64,000 bases of DNA from Acidicapsa acidisoli (GTDB taxonomy: Bacteria; Acidobacteriota; Terriglobia; Terriglobales; Acidobacteriaceae): the NCBI RefSeq assembly GCF_025685625.1, contig NZ_JAGSYI010000001.1:1736001-1800000 (forward strand), given 5' to 3'. The notes under the pieces were generated by a model. That model ran no database searches, was not told where the DNA came from, and worked only from the letters and a program-made list of their open reading frames with translations. Below are positions 17,506-26,235 of the stretch, in pieces (within the stretch, counting starts at the first letter, position 1; each line of letters begins with the position of its first letter). Position numbers and translations under genes: made by a program.

Positions 17506-19563
17506 ATGGAGATTTCCCTCAGATCCATCGCTACCGTTTTGTTCACCGCGCTTTGCTTCGCGAGTGCGAGCCGCGCTCAGGTCGAGGATGCTATCTCAAG
17601 CAGCTCGACATTGCAGGAACACTACGAGCATGCAGGCAAGCAGTTGGCCGCAAATAATCCAGAGGAGGCAGCTAAGGAATATCGGCTCTTTCTCGCAGAT
17701 GCGCTCGGCGAACTGGCGGTTGGAATCGCCCACGCCGGGCAATATAAAGAGGCGGTTCCGTATTTCGATGAAGCACTGAGTTTTGCGTCGGACTCGGCGA
17801 CCCTGAATCTGGATTATGCGCATGCGGCGCTGCAAAGTGGAGATATTGAGCACGCGAGCATTCTCGTGGAACGGGCAGCGCTCGATAGCCCGCAGAGCAA
17901 GGCGTTCGAGGCAAAGGTGCATATTCTTCGCGGAAGAATCCTGGTCAAGAAAAACTCGAATGAGCAAGCACGGCGAGAGTTGGAAGAGGCGGTTGCTCTT
18001 GACCCCACTTTCGAGGCTGGATATGAGCTCGCAGTCACGTGCCTGAACATGGAAGACAAGCAGTGTGCCGCGAAGATCTTTTCCGAAATGAGTGCATCGT
18101 TCGGCGACTCGGCCCAACTCCATATGTACTACGGTCGCGCGTACGAAAACTCTGACTTTCAGACGGAAGCAGTCACGGAATTCCAAAAAACAATCGTGAT
18201 GGACAGTCACCTTGCAGGCGCGCATTACTCGCTTGCAGCCGCCTATCTTGCGATCGGCGGCAATGAGAAGCTCACCCGGGCTATCGATGAACTCATGAGA
18301 GAGATCCGGTTGTTTCCAAAGAATGCAATGGCCTATGCCGCGTTGGGCCACCTCGAAGCGGACCAGCACAAGCTGACGGAAGCGGAGAAAAACCTCAATC
18401 GCGCTGCGGCTCTTGATGCAAGAAATCCGGACACTTTTCTCTATCTTGGCCAGATCTATGCAGAAATGGGAAAAACAGTAGAAGCAGAAGGAGCGCTGCG
18501 AGCATCGATTCAACTCACAACCGATCCGTCGCGCAATCGCTACCAAGTGCAAAAGGCCCACTATCTTCTTGGAAGACTACTTGTGCAGTCCGGAGATGCC
18601 GCGGAAGGAAAGAAAGAGCTGGCGGCTTCCGAGGCATTGCTGAACGCGAATCTCTCACGCGACCGGGACAGGCTTTCGGATTATCTTGAGGAAAATTCAG
18701 GAATGGGGGCACAGTCCAGACTGCCGTCCGGGACGCAGGCGCTTGTTGTTCCCAAGTTATCAGAAGCCGACGCCGATCCGGAAGCACAGCGGCAGGTTGA
18801 TGAATTCAAAAGGCAGATAGGACCGGCAGTCGCAGACAGTTACAACAACCTTGGAGCGATCGAGGCAAGTGAGAAAGATTTCCCCATGGCGCTTCGTTAC
18901 TTCGAGCATGCTGCTGAATGGAATCCCGAGATGGAAGGATTGGATCTGAACTGGGGCAGATCCGCCTACTCCGCAGGCGAGTTCAAAGAAGCGATTGCGC
19001 CGCTCACGCGATACCTTCGCACTCATCCGGATGACAAAAATATGCGTTCTGAACTCGGACTCAGCGACTTCATCCAAAGAGACTACACGAACACGCTCGC
19101 CACGCTTGAGGTCATCGAGGCAGATCCTGGAATCGCTCCACAAGTAGCTTATGCATACGCTGAATCACTCGTGGAGACAGGGCAAGTTCGTGTCGGCGTA
19201 GAGCGACTGAAATCTCTCGAAAGCCGGGTACCAGGTGCGGCCGCAGTCCATAGAGCTTTAGGGGAAGCTCTCGCCGCGAACGGTGATACGAAGTCCGGAG
19301 TGCAGGAGTTGGAAACAGCAATTCAACTGAACCCGCAGAGCGCTGAATCCTACAACGATCTGGGGAAACTGCAGCTGAATCAGGGAAACACCACCGCCGC
19401 GATCGTCAGTCTGGAAAAAGCCGTGAGCCTTGCACCGCAGGATGGTGTTTTCCATCGTAATCTTGCTGACGCATATCGAAAAGCGTCTCGCGCCGCAGAA
19501 GCAGATCGTGAAATGCAGCTCTATAAAACGCTGCCTCGAGCCGATATTCATCAGGCACCCTAA
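17506..19563 (+). CDS. Exported tetratricopeptide-repeat protein
   Basis: The protein (685 residues) has a Sec signal (MEISLRSIATVLFTALCFASASRAQ) followed by a long array of TPR helix pairs. Clear units include EHYEHAGKQLAANNPEEAAKEY, DSYNNLGAIEASEKDFPMAL and ESYNDLGKLQLNQGNTTAAI. A low-similarity linker at residues about 390-440 separates two TPR blocks. TPR proteins act as scaffolds for protein contacts, and here that should be in the periplasm. The frame is open from 17440, but the ATG at 17506 puts the signal peptide at the N-terminus. Acidobacterial TPR proteins often sit beside CRTAC1 proteins, as here, but no joint function is known to me. Confidence 0.85.
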   Translation: MEISLRSIATVLFTALCFASASRAQVEDAISSSSTLQEHYEHAGKQLAANNPEEAAKEYRLFLADALGELAVGIAHAGQYKEAVPYFDEALSFASDSATLNLDYAHAALQSGDIEHASILVERAALDSPQSKAFEAKVHILRGRILVKKNSNEQARRELEEAVALDPTFEAGYELAVTCLNMEDKQCAAKIFSEMSASFGDSAQLHMYYGRAYENSDFQTEAVTEFQKTIVMDSHLAGAHYSLAAAYLAIGGNEKLTRAIDELMREIRLFPKNAMAYAALGHLEADQHKLTEAEKNLNRAAALDARNPDTFLYLGQIYAEMGKTVEAEGALRASIQLTTDPSRNRYQVQKAHYLLGRLLVQSGDAAEGKKELAASEALLNANLSRDRDRLSDYLEENSGMGAQSRLPSGTQALVVPKLSEADADPEAQRQVDEFKRQIGPAVADSYNNLGAIEASEKDFPMALRYFEHAAEWNPEMEGLDLNWGRSAYSAGEFKEAIAPLTRYLRTHPDDKNMRSELGLSDFIQRDYTNTLATLEVIEADPGIAPQVAYAYAESLVETGQVRVGVERLKSLESRVPGAAAVHRALGEALAANGDTKSGVQELETAIQLNPQSAESYNDLGKLQLNQGNTTAAIVSLEKAVSLAPQDGVFHRNLADAYRKASRAAEADREMQLYKTLPRADIHQAP

Positions 19564-19856
19564 GAATTCAGGGTGATGGGACTTATCCATAGCTTGCTTA
19601 TAGCTTTACTTGATGTATCAAAGACAAGCCCGGCTCTTGACTCCGGATCGAGCGGACTTCGCCTAGAGGCTGATATGAACTTTGGGTCAGAGAGCGTGTC
19701 TGGTGTGCGAGCAAGAACTCAAGCAGGCGGAGAGTCGATAAAGAACGCGAAGCGATCGGGAACGAAAATTGTTGCAAATTGTCCGTTCTACGGCCCAGAA
19801 TCGTCAGAGTGTGTTCAGTCGTCTGCGGGGGAGCCCCCTTTGCATCGGAGCTGAGC

Positions 19857-21134
19857 GTGTCCAGACTCGACCATCTTCCGTGGTCCAAATCGTCCCGGAT
19901 TTCGCGGTACGGGGTTGCTCTTCTCTCGGCTACCGCGGTACTGATTATTTCACGACCTCTGTTCGTTCATTTAGGGACTCCTCCGGGAACTTTTTTTCTT
20001 TGCGCAGTGATGTTGAGCGCCTGGTTTGGCGGACTCGGGCCGGGTTTGCTTGCAACGGCGTACTCCGCTCTCGTGTTTTATTACTACTTCTTACCCCCTG
20101 TGCATTCCATGGGTGCAAAGCCCGGACAAATACCCAGGCTTGTCATGTACATCATTGCAGACCTTATTATTGGATTTCTGAGCGCTGCACAAAGGAATGC
20201 CAAAGAATCGCTCAGGAGCGCGCGCGATGATTTGAAACGCACGGTCGAAGATCTTCAGAGTTCCAACGAGGCGTTGCATGCAGAGAGCCGTGAGCGCAAG
20301 CAGGCCGAAGAGGCATTGCGACAGGCCCAAGCGGAGCTCGCACGCGCCAACCGGGCAAGCAGCATGGGAGAGTTGACTGCCTCGATAGCACACGAAGTTA
20401 ATCAACCGATTGCGGCCGCCATCGCCAACGCCCATGCTTGCCTTCGCTGGCTAACCCGCGATCGACCCGACTTGGACGAGGCATGTGCGGCTGCATCGAG
20501 AATCTTAAAAAATGGAAATCGTGCGGGTGAAATCGTCAACCGGGTCCACTTGTTTTTCAAGAAAGATACTCAAGTACGGGAATTGGTTGATCTAAACGAA
20601 ACAATTCGAGAGATGATGCTTATTCTGCACAGCGAGGCTATCCAATACACCGTGTCAGTGCGGGCGGACCTCGCTGCAGATCTCCCTCAGGTCTCGGGAG
20701 ATCGTGTACAGCTCCAACAGGTGTTGATGAACCTCATGATGAACAGCATTGATGCTATGAAGGAGGTGGATGGGATTCGCGAACTAACCATCCAATCACA
20801 GCGATGTGAGCAGGGGCAGCCGCTCATCTCAGTCAGCGATACCGGCGCTGGCATTCCGCCGCAGCAGGCGGACAAGATCTTTGAGGCATTCTTTACCACC
20901 AAGACTCACGGCACGGGCATCGGGCTGAAGATCAGCCGTTCCATTGTTGAATCGCACGGGGGGCGCTTGTGGGCCGCCGACAACCATCCGCGGGGTGCGC
21001 GATTCTGTTTCACATTACCTGCCAACGGCGTGACACAAGACAAAGTTTCGTCGGGAGATCACACTGAATCGAGAGAAGGTCTTCACGCCAACAAGCCGGT
21101 TGTTGAGTTTATGGATATCAAACGCAGGACGTAG
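19857..21134 (+). CDS. DUF4118 membrane sensor histidine kinase
   Basis: The protein (425 residues) begins with a KdpD-like DUF4118 domain of about four membrane helices (residues 18-112). A coiled coil follows (about 114-165), then a HisKA domain with the phosphoacceptor H179 in SIAHEVNQP and a HATPase domain with N box (LMNLMMNSIDA), G1 (DTGAGIP) and G2 (GTGIGLKIS). I chose the GTG at 19857 because GGAG lies six bases before it; an ATG at 19779 in the same frame would add 26 unlikely residues. No response regulator gene is adjacent, so it is an orphan kinase. The about 35 residues after the kinase domain are polar and of no known fold. It converges on the NHL-protein gene. Confidence 0.9.
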   Translation: MSRLDHLPWSKSSRISRYGVALLSATAVLIISRPLFVHLGTPPGTFFLCAVMLSAWFGGLGPGLLATAYSALVFYYYFLPPVHSMGAKPGQIPRLVMYIIADLIIGFLSAAQRNAKESLRSARDDLKRTVEDLQSSNEALHAESRERKQAEEALRQAQAELARANRASSMGELTASIAHEVNQPIAAAIANAHACLRWLTRDRPDLDEACAAASRILKNGNRAGEIVNRVHLFFKKDTQVRELVDLNETIREMMLILHSEAIQYTVSVRADLAADLPQVSGDRVQLQQVLMNLMMNSIDAMKEVDGIRELTIQSQRCEQGQPLISVSDTGAGIPPQQADKIFEAFFTTKTHGTGIGLKISRSIVESHGGRLWAADNHPRGARFCFTLPANGVTQDKVSSGDHTESREGLHANKPVVEFMDIKRRT

Positions 21135-21228
21135 CGGAAGTGAGGTCTGCGAAACGCTCTTCCGTGACTGCACGAGAGTTACGCCGGCCTGTTTTCGCTT
21201 GCACTGGATCACACGGGACGGCGCACAA

Positions 21229-22278
21229 CTATGCCACCTTTTGCAGCCGGCTCACTCGTCCTACTTCTACCCATTCGACAACGTAGATGTTACCTGAGTG
21301 GTCGAAGCATGCACCATGTGGGCAAACGAACTTACCTGGTTTGAAGTTATCTCGGGTCAGCTTGCGTGTGGCCATATAGTCGCTGGAGGAGTCGTCGCCA
21401 AGATGCAGCAGGATGTTGTTGTTCCGGTCCATCAAGGTGACGCGGGCGAACAGGTCGGGAACAACCATATCGCCGTTCTTGTAGATATTGAAATGGCACG
21501 GCGCATTAGTTCCATATAGGAAGTCGATGTGTCTGCCGTCAAGCGTAAAGCGCTGAATGCGCTTATTGCTGCGATCCGCGACATTGAGAAGCGGTTGAGC
21601 GCCGCGCGTGTCGAGAAGGATGCCGTGCGGGCAGAGCAATTGGCCGGCTTCTTTACCGGGGCCTCCGAAGGCGCGGATGTATTCTCCCTTGCTGTTGTAC
21701 TGGAGAATGTAACTTGAACCATAGCCGTCGGCGACGTAGATATCGCCGTTGGGCGCGACGGCCAGATTGGTCGGGCTGTATTTCAGTGGTTTTCCATCAG
21801 GACCGGGCTTGACGTAGATCTCTGACTCTTTGGGGTATCCCAAAGTAAATACTTCTTCGCCGTTCAATGTTGTTTTGACCACGAGGCCACGTTGAATGTC
21901 ACACAGGTAGAGAAACTCGGTTCCCTCCTCCTTGCGTATGAATAGGCCATGCGCCCCGCCCCGGAACTCCTTGCCCCAGCTCTTGACGAACTTGCCCTGC
22001 GCATCGAATACCACCATGCTGTCAGGCTTCTCGCTGGTGGAATACACGGTGTGATGAATGTAGATGTGCCCCTGTGAATCTTCACAGACGCCGTGTGTGT
22101 TGCCGTATTGAATATCTGCGGGAAGCTCGCCCCAATCATGCGTGACTTCGTAGGTATGTTCGCCTGAGCCAACCACAGGCTTATTGCTTCCTGACTTGTT
22201 CGTTACTCCAAGTAAGAGCGGGGCAACGAAGCCGGTGCCAACCTGAGCGAGAAATTCGCGGCGAGACGGATTCATCAT
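21229..22278 (-). CDS. Tat-exported NHL-repeat/six-bladed beta-propeller protein
   Basis: The 349-residue protein starts with a twin-arginine signal (SRREFLAQVGTGF). It then shows NHL-type blades: THGVCEDSQGHIYIHHT, HGLFIRKEEG, TNLAVAPNGDIYVADGYGSS, CPHGILLDTRGAQPLLNVADRSN and CPHGACFDHSGNIYVVEW. The fold resembles peptidylglycine-lyase-like or SMP-30-like propellers, whose substrate loops vary; no catalytic set can be assigned. It is the last gene of a five-gene minus-strand operon of exported proteins, 33 bases after the PPC-domain gene. It has two adjacent Met codons at the start (22278 and 22275). Confidence 0.85.
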   Translation of the reverse strand: MMNPSRREFLAQVGTGFVAPLLLGVTNKSGSNKPVVGSGEHTYEVTHDWGELPADIQYGNTHGVCEDSQGHIYIHHTVYSTSEKPDSMVVFDAQGKFVKSWGKEFRGGAHGLFIRKEEGTEFLYLCDIQRGLVVKTTLNGEEVFTLGYPKESEIYVKPGPDGKPLKYSPTNLAVAPNGDIYVADGYGSSYILQYNSKGEYIRAFGGPGKEAGQLLCPHGILLDTRGAQPLLNVADRSNKRIQRFTLDGRHIDFLYGTNAPCHFNIYKNGDMVVPDLFARVTLMDRNNNILLHLGDDSSSDYMATRKLTRDNFKPGKFVCPHGACFDHSGNIYVVEWVEVGRVSRLQKVA

Positions 22279-22311
22279 TATTCTTCCTCGAAATCGGTTA
22301 TTCGGAAAATG

Positions 22312-24792
22312 TCAGCGGCTCGGAGCCTGATTTGCGCTTGCCGACAGATTGGTTGCAGGAACCTTCAGCAGTAAAGGTGAAGAAGGGTGCATGGTCGGTG
22401 AATTCGATTCGACGATTCCAACGACGTAGATTGGCTGGTCTGCTGGCTTTGCCCACTCCTCGGCGCGCAGCGTGAATGTGCGGCTGGTCTGGGCCTCGGT
22501 TACGAGTACTCCGTTCAGTCCTACATTGACCACACGAACGCCGGGAGGAAGATTCTGCACGAAACAGGGCACGCGTCCCTTGAAGCCGTTGTGGCGGTCG
22601 ACATGGAGCGTTACGGTAACTTCCTTGCCTGGTTCGATGGATATCTGCTTTGAATCGGTGGTTACGACCACATCGGGCGGAGGTGTGATGGACGCGAGTT
22701 GCAAGGTTGGATCTTTGTCTCCATCCCGGTTCGCACTGCGAATCATCTCGTGCCCGTCGATAGTGGCGTGGCCGATCACTTCTATCGATGATGGCGGTCC
22801 GTCGAGCGGAGCATTTGCCGTGGCCGATAGAACAACTACGGTCGAATCCTGCCCCGGCTCAATTGTCGCGGGATTTGCTATCACTCCCTGTGGCAGACCC
22901 TTTACGGAAATGGCGATTGGGGCCTCGTTACCACTCCTTGCAGCTACGGAAACGATCATCGTCGTGGAGCCGCCCCTGGGTATGTTGGGGTTGGCCGGCT
23001 CAGCCTTAAGGTGGAAATCCGGAGTTGCATCGCGGATGGTCAGACGGTAGGCAAAGTCGGGACCTTCCATGCCGCGAACATCCTTGAGATGCAGCAGGTA
23101 ATCGCTATCGGCGGGGGCAACGAAGTCCAGCTTCGAGTCTGCTCCGTAGCCTTGTCCTCCGTCGTCGTTGCGCCAAGTAAGGTGAAATACCGGTAGTCCA
23201 TTGGATGGCAGGTCGGCATCTGGAGGCAGAATCTGCGCCTTGTAGACGGGAGTGTTGACTGGATGGACATCGGGGGATGTTCCAAGATAGGCGAGACGAA
23301 GGTCGTCGATGCTTTTCAGAAGAGTATCCGCATCGGGCTGGTCGGGAATGAAATCGATCCGATTGAGTTCGTCGCCGATCATAAGGTAGTCCCCTTCCCG
23401 CAGTTCGGAGGTCGATATGAAACGAGTGTTGACGGTCCTCGAATCCCGGTCGGCGAGAGTCGTCGTTGTCTGGTTCAAGCAGCGAATCGTCGCCCGCGAA
23501 ATAGAGTTGCCCTGCGCGTCGAGAATCTCTATCACGGAATCCAGCGCGGAGCCCAATCGCGCGGCTGCTACATCGATGCTGAGTTGTTCTCCCTTGTTCG
23601 CACGGAAGCGGAAGTAATCTTCGTCCGGGCTTCCGCCGGCTTTCATGCCGCCGTCGATGTGTCCATTGATCGTGACTGGCAGTGTGACGGATTGTGCCTG
23701 CGCAATGGTGTTATTGGGTTCCTGCTCAAGTATCTGGGGCTCGTCGCTGACTGCGAGTTTTACCTCATTGAGTGAAGGCAATCCGCTGCTTTTGATTACG
23801 AGCGGTATCGTCGTCCAGCCTTCCTGAGAGGCTGCTTCCACTCTTACTTCGTGCATCCCGCTAAGGTTGGCACCATCTATGGAGATTGATGCGGCTTCGC
23901 CAGCCCTCACTCCAAGCGGGAAAAAGCTTGTGATAAAAGGCAATGGCCCGGCATTCAGCCTATAGTAATAATCCTTTCCGCCTTCGCGATCGCGGTCGGT
24001 GATCGATATCGTGTATCTGCCGTCGTTAGGCAGCTTGAAGTGCAACACTGCGTCTGCATCTGCGTCATTTTTACCGGCGACGGCCAATACCCGGCCCGCA
24101 TCGTCCCGCAACTCGAGCATCGACTTGAGATTCGAACCGAGCTGCGACGCCTGCACTTGAAGAACGATTTCGTCGCCGGCCTTGCCCTCGAAGGGATAGC
24201 TATCGTTGTCGCCGGGCGCGGTGATGGTTCCGATCAGTGTGGCCGGCAATCGGACGACTGCGGGCATCGCTTCGTTGTCGCGCCGCGTGATCTCTGGCAG
24301 TGCTCCGATAGCTAAGGCCATTGTGTTGGTTGTCCCGAGTGGAGTCTTGATGCGGAAGCGATGAATGCCGGGCGAAACATCGTTCGAGGCGACGATTTCA
24401 AGCTTCGCCGTCTGTTTTTTGCCCAACGGTACCTGCGCCCCTAGATCTTCTCCTGCGCGGGGCGGCGTGATTTGCTCGGGCACGTCCGTAATCTGGGTTA
24501 ACTTTGCGCTCAATCCTGGCGCGTCAAAAATGACCTGCGTGGCGTCGGAGAGATTCCGACCTTCTACGCCGAAAATTGCGGTGGTGCCGCGCTTCATCCC
24601 TGCGGGCGAAATCCGCGCAACACTTGGCGGAATAATCGGGATAAGAGGAGCGCTCGCAGCACTCGGCCCATCGGCGTAAAGCGGTACTGCGCTTGTGAAT
24701 ACCAGACTAAGGAACAGGGTAAATCTAAGAGACCTGATGGTGTCGCGCCTATGTGCAGGGAGGCAGAATGTTTTGGAGTTAGAGGCATTCAT
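22312..24792 (-). CDS. Exported multi-domain protein with PPC (pre-peptidase C-terminal) domains
   Basis: The 826-residue protein has a signal peptide cleaved near residue 40 (LFLSLVFTSAVPLYA). It then carries beta-sandwich modules: an IPT/Ig-like domain (residues about 55-140), a PPC-type domain (about 180-280, with DNDSYPFEGKAGDEI), another Ig-like domain, and a second PPC domain (about 355-420, with EQEPNNTIAQAQSV and DEDYFRFRANKGEQL). The remainder is a long Ig-rich region. PPC domains usually sit beside exported peptidases, but no peptidase domain is visible here. Start codon and WD40 gene stop overlap as ATGA, so synthesis is coupled. The protein is probably a binding or scaffold component of the exported set; its exact job is unknown. 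Confidence 0.8.
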   Translation of the reverse strand: MNASNSKTFCLPAHRRDTIRSLRFTLFLSLVFTSAVPLYADGPSAASAPLIPIIPPSVARISPAGMKRGTTAIFGVEGRNLSDATQVIFDAPGLSAKLTQITDVPEQITPPRAGEDLGAQVPLGKKQTAKLEIVASNDVSPGIHRFRIKTPLGTTNTMALAIGALPEITRRDNEAMPAVVRLPATLIGTITAPGDNDSYPFEGKAGDEIVLQVQASQLGSNLKSMLELRDDAGRVLAVAGKNDADADAVLHFKLPNDGRYTISITDRDREGGKDYYYRLNAGPLPFITSFFPLGVRAGEAASISIDGANLSGMHEVRVEAASQEGWTTIPLVIKSSGLPSLNEVKLAVSDEPQILEQEPNNTIAQAQSVTLPVTINGHIDGGMKAGGSPDEDYFRFRANKGEQLSIDVAAARLGSALDSVIEILDAQGNSISRATIRCLNQTTTTLADRDSRTVNTRFISTSELREGDYLMIGDELNRIDFIPDQPDADTLLKSIDDLRLAYLGTSPDVHPVNTPVYKAQILPPDADLPSNGLPVFHLTWRNDDGGQGYGADSKLDFVAPADSDYLLHLKDVRGMEGPDFAYRLTIRDATPDFHLKAEPANPNIPRGGSTTMIVSVAARSGNEAPIAISVKGLPQGVIANPATIEPGQDSTVVVLSATANAPLDGPPSSIEVIGHATIDGHEMIRSANRDGDKDPTLQLASITPPPDVVVTTDSKQISIEPGKEVTVTLHVDRHNGFKGRVPCFVQNLPPGVRVVNVGLNGVLVTEAQTSRTFTLRAEEWAKPADQPIYVVGIVESNSPTMHPSSPLLLKVPATNLSASANQAPSR

Positions 24793-26228
24793 TTCCCGGT
24801 AACCTCCTTGACTTGGTTCGGCATGGGCGGCAGACGAGGATCAAATACCAGCATCGGTGGCCGTAATTCCTGGTAACTCTTTACGTCATACAAGCTGAGT
24901 GTGCCGTCGTAGCGGCCTGCGGCAAGCCATCTTCCATCGGCGCTGATGTCAAGCGCTTGTACCCAATCGGATTGCTTATCGATTACTCCGACTGGGTCGA
25001 GCGTTGCGGCGTCGCGGAAACGGATCGACCTGTCGGATGAGGCGGTGATGATCATCTTGCTGTCCGGTGACCAGAGCATCGCGAGCAGACTGTCCGCGTC
25101 TGCGATCAGCGACTGACTAAGGTGACCATTCTCCCCCGCCAGTCGCCAGATGTAAATGGTTTTGTCGTAGCCACCGGCAGCTAACTGATCGCCTGCTTTG
25201 GAGTAAGCAATGCTGGTGAGGCCGTCCGATGCATCACTGAGTGTATATAAACGCCGTCCCGTTGCGACGTCCCAGATCTTTACCGTCCTGTCCTGCGAAG
25301 CGGATGCCAAATGCTTGCCGTCGGGACTGAAGGCAACCGCAAAGACAGCGTCGATATGATCCTGCAAGCTGCGAATTTCCTTGCCCGTCGCGACGTCCCA
25401 TAACTTCACAAGCTTGTCGTAACTTCCAGAGGCAATCAGCTTTCCATCGGGACTCCATGTAATTGAGTAAATGCAATCTTTGTGGCCATGCATGGTCTTG
25501 ATAAGCTGATGGGACTGTAGATCCCAGATGTCGATCTCTCCTTCGCTTTGTGGTGTTCCACTGGAGGCGGCAATCAGTTTGCCGTCGGGACTGAACGCTA
25601 TCGAGCGGACAGAATCGGTCTGGCCAGAGAGCGTTGCGAGCAGTTTGCCCGTAGCTGGTTCGATGAGACGGACTGCCTCGTATCCCCCAACGGCCAGCAC
25701 GCTGGCATCGGGCGAGAACCTTGCGGCTGTCACAGGAGAAACTACCTTGACGTCGGGATGAATATCAGGGGCGGTTTGAGGTGTAAGCGGCTGGGTTGAT
25801 GCGCTATTGACAGGACCGGGTGCGCCGGCCTCGATCCACGCCTTGAGAATAGCAATTTGCGCACTCGAAAGCGGTTCGCTCTCAAGAGGCATCTGCGGAT
25901 CGATCGTACCCTGGATCATCTGAAACAAGCGGCTATCCTTTGCGTCGTGCGCAAGGATGACCTTTCCGTGTCTACCGCCTTTCATCAACGAGTTATAACT
26001 GTCCAGAATGAGTCCGCTCTTGTGTTCCGTGCTTGAATGGCATCCGGCGCAGTTCTTCTGCAAAATGGGAGCAATCTCCGCACTGTAACTCGGCGTTGAT
26101 GCCATCGCGCGGACTTCGAGAGCGTTGCAGTTAACTAAGACTGCTCCAATCGGCGCGATCATCGCGCAGGCCATCGTGATTGAGATGGCTCTACGGATGA
26201 CGGGTTGGTGGAATATTGCAAATCTCAT
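24789..26228 (-). CDS. Planctomycete-type c-heme domain fused to WD40 propeller
   Basis: The 479-residue protein has an N-terminal signal or anchor (residues about 12-33) and one c-type heme site, CAGCH (C60, C63, H64), in the planctomycete-cytochrome context VKKNC/SSTEHKSGL-like sequence. A WD40 beta propeller of about seven repeats follows (VRSIAFSPDGKLIAASSG, IYSITWSPDGKLIASGSYDKLVKLWD, VFAVAFSPDGKHLASASQDRTVKIWD). The combination is typical of exported planctomycete and acidobacterial proteins and suggests a redox-active, protein-binding module in the periplasm. It starts seven bases after the DUF1549 gene and overlaps the PPC gene by four bases. Confidence 0.88.
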   Translation of the reverse strand: MRFAIFHQPVIRRAISITMACAMIAPIGAVLVNCNALEVRAMASTPSYSAEIAPILQKNCAGCHSSTEHKSGLILDSYNSLMKGGRHGKVILAHDAKDSRLFQMIQGTIDPQMPLESEPLSSAQIAILKAWIEAGAPGPVNSASTQPLTPQTAPDIHPDVKVVSPVTAARFSPDASVLAVGGYEAVRLIEPATGKLLATLSGQTDSVRSIAFSPDGKLIAASSGTPQSEGEIDIWDLQSHQLIKTMHGHKDCIYSITWSPDGKLIASGSYDKLVKLWDVATGKEIRSLQDHIDAVFAVAFSPDGKHLASASQDRTVKIWDVATGRRLYTLSDASDGLTSIAYSKAGDQLAAGGYDKTIYIWRLAGENGHLSQSLIADADSLLAMLWSPDSKMIITASSDRSIRFRDAATLDPVGVIDKQSDWVQALDISADGRWLAAGRYDGTLSLYDVKSYQELRPPMLVFDPRLPPMPNQVKEVTGK

Positions 26229-26235
26229 AGATACA

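Noticed and set aside
17596-18561. A 321-codon open frame on the minus strand
   Set aside because: It is antisense to the TPR protein gene and has no plausible motif; the sense frame has a signal peptide and clear repeats.
19573-19854. A 93-codon open frame before the kinase gene
   Set aside because: No motif or good ribosome-binding site; composition is unlike its neighbours. It is most likely leader sequence of the kinase gene.
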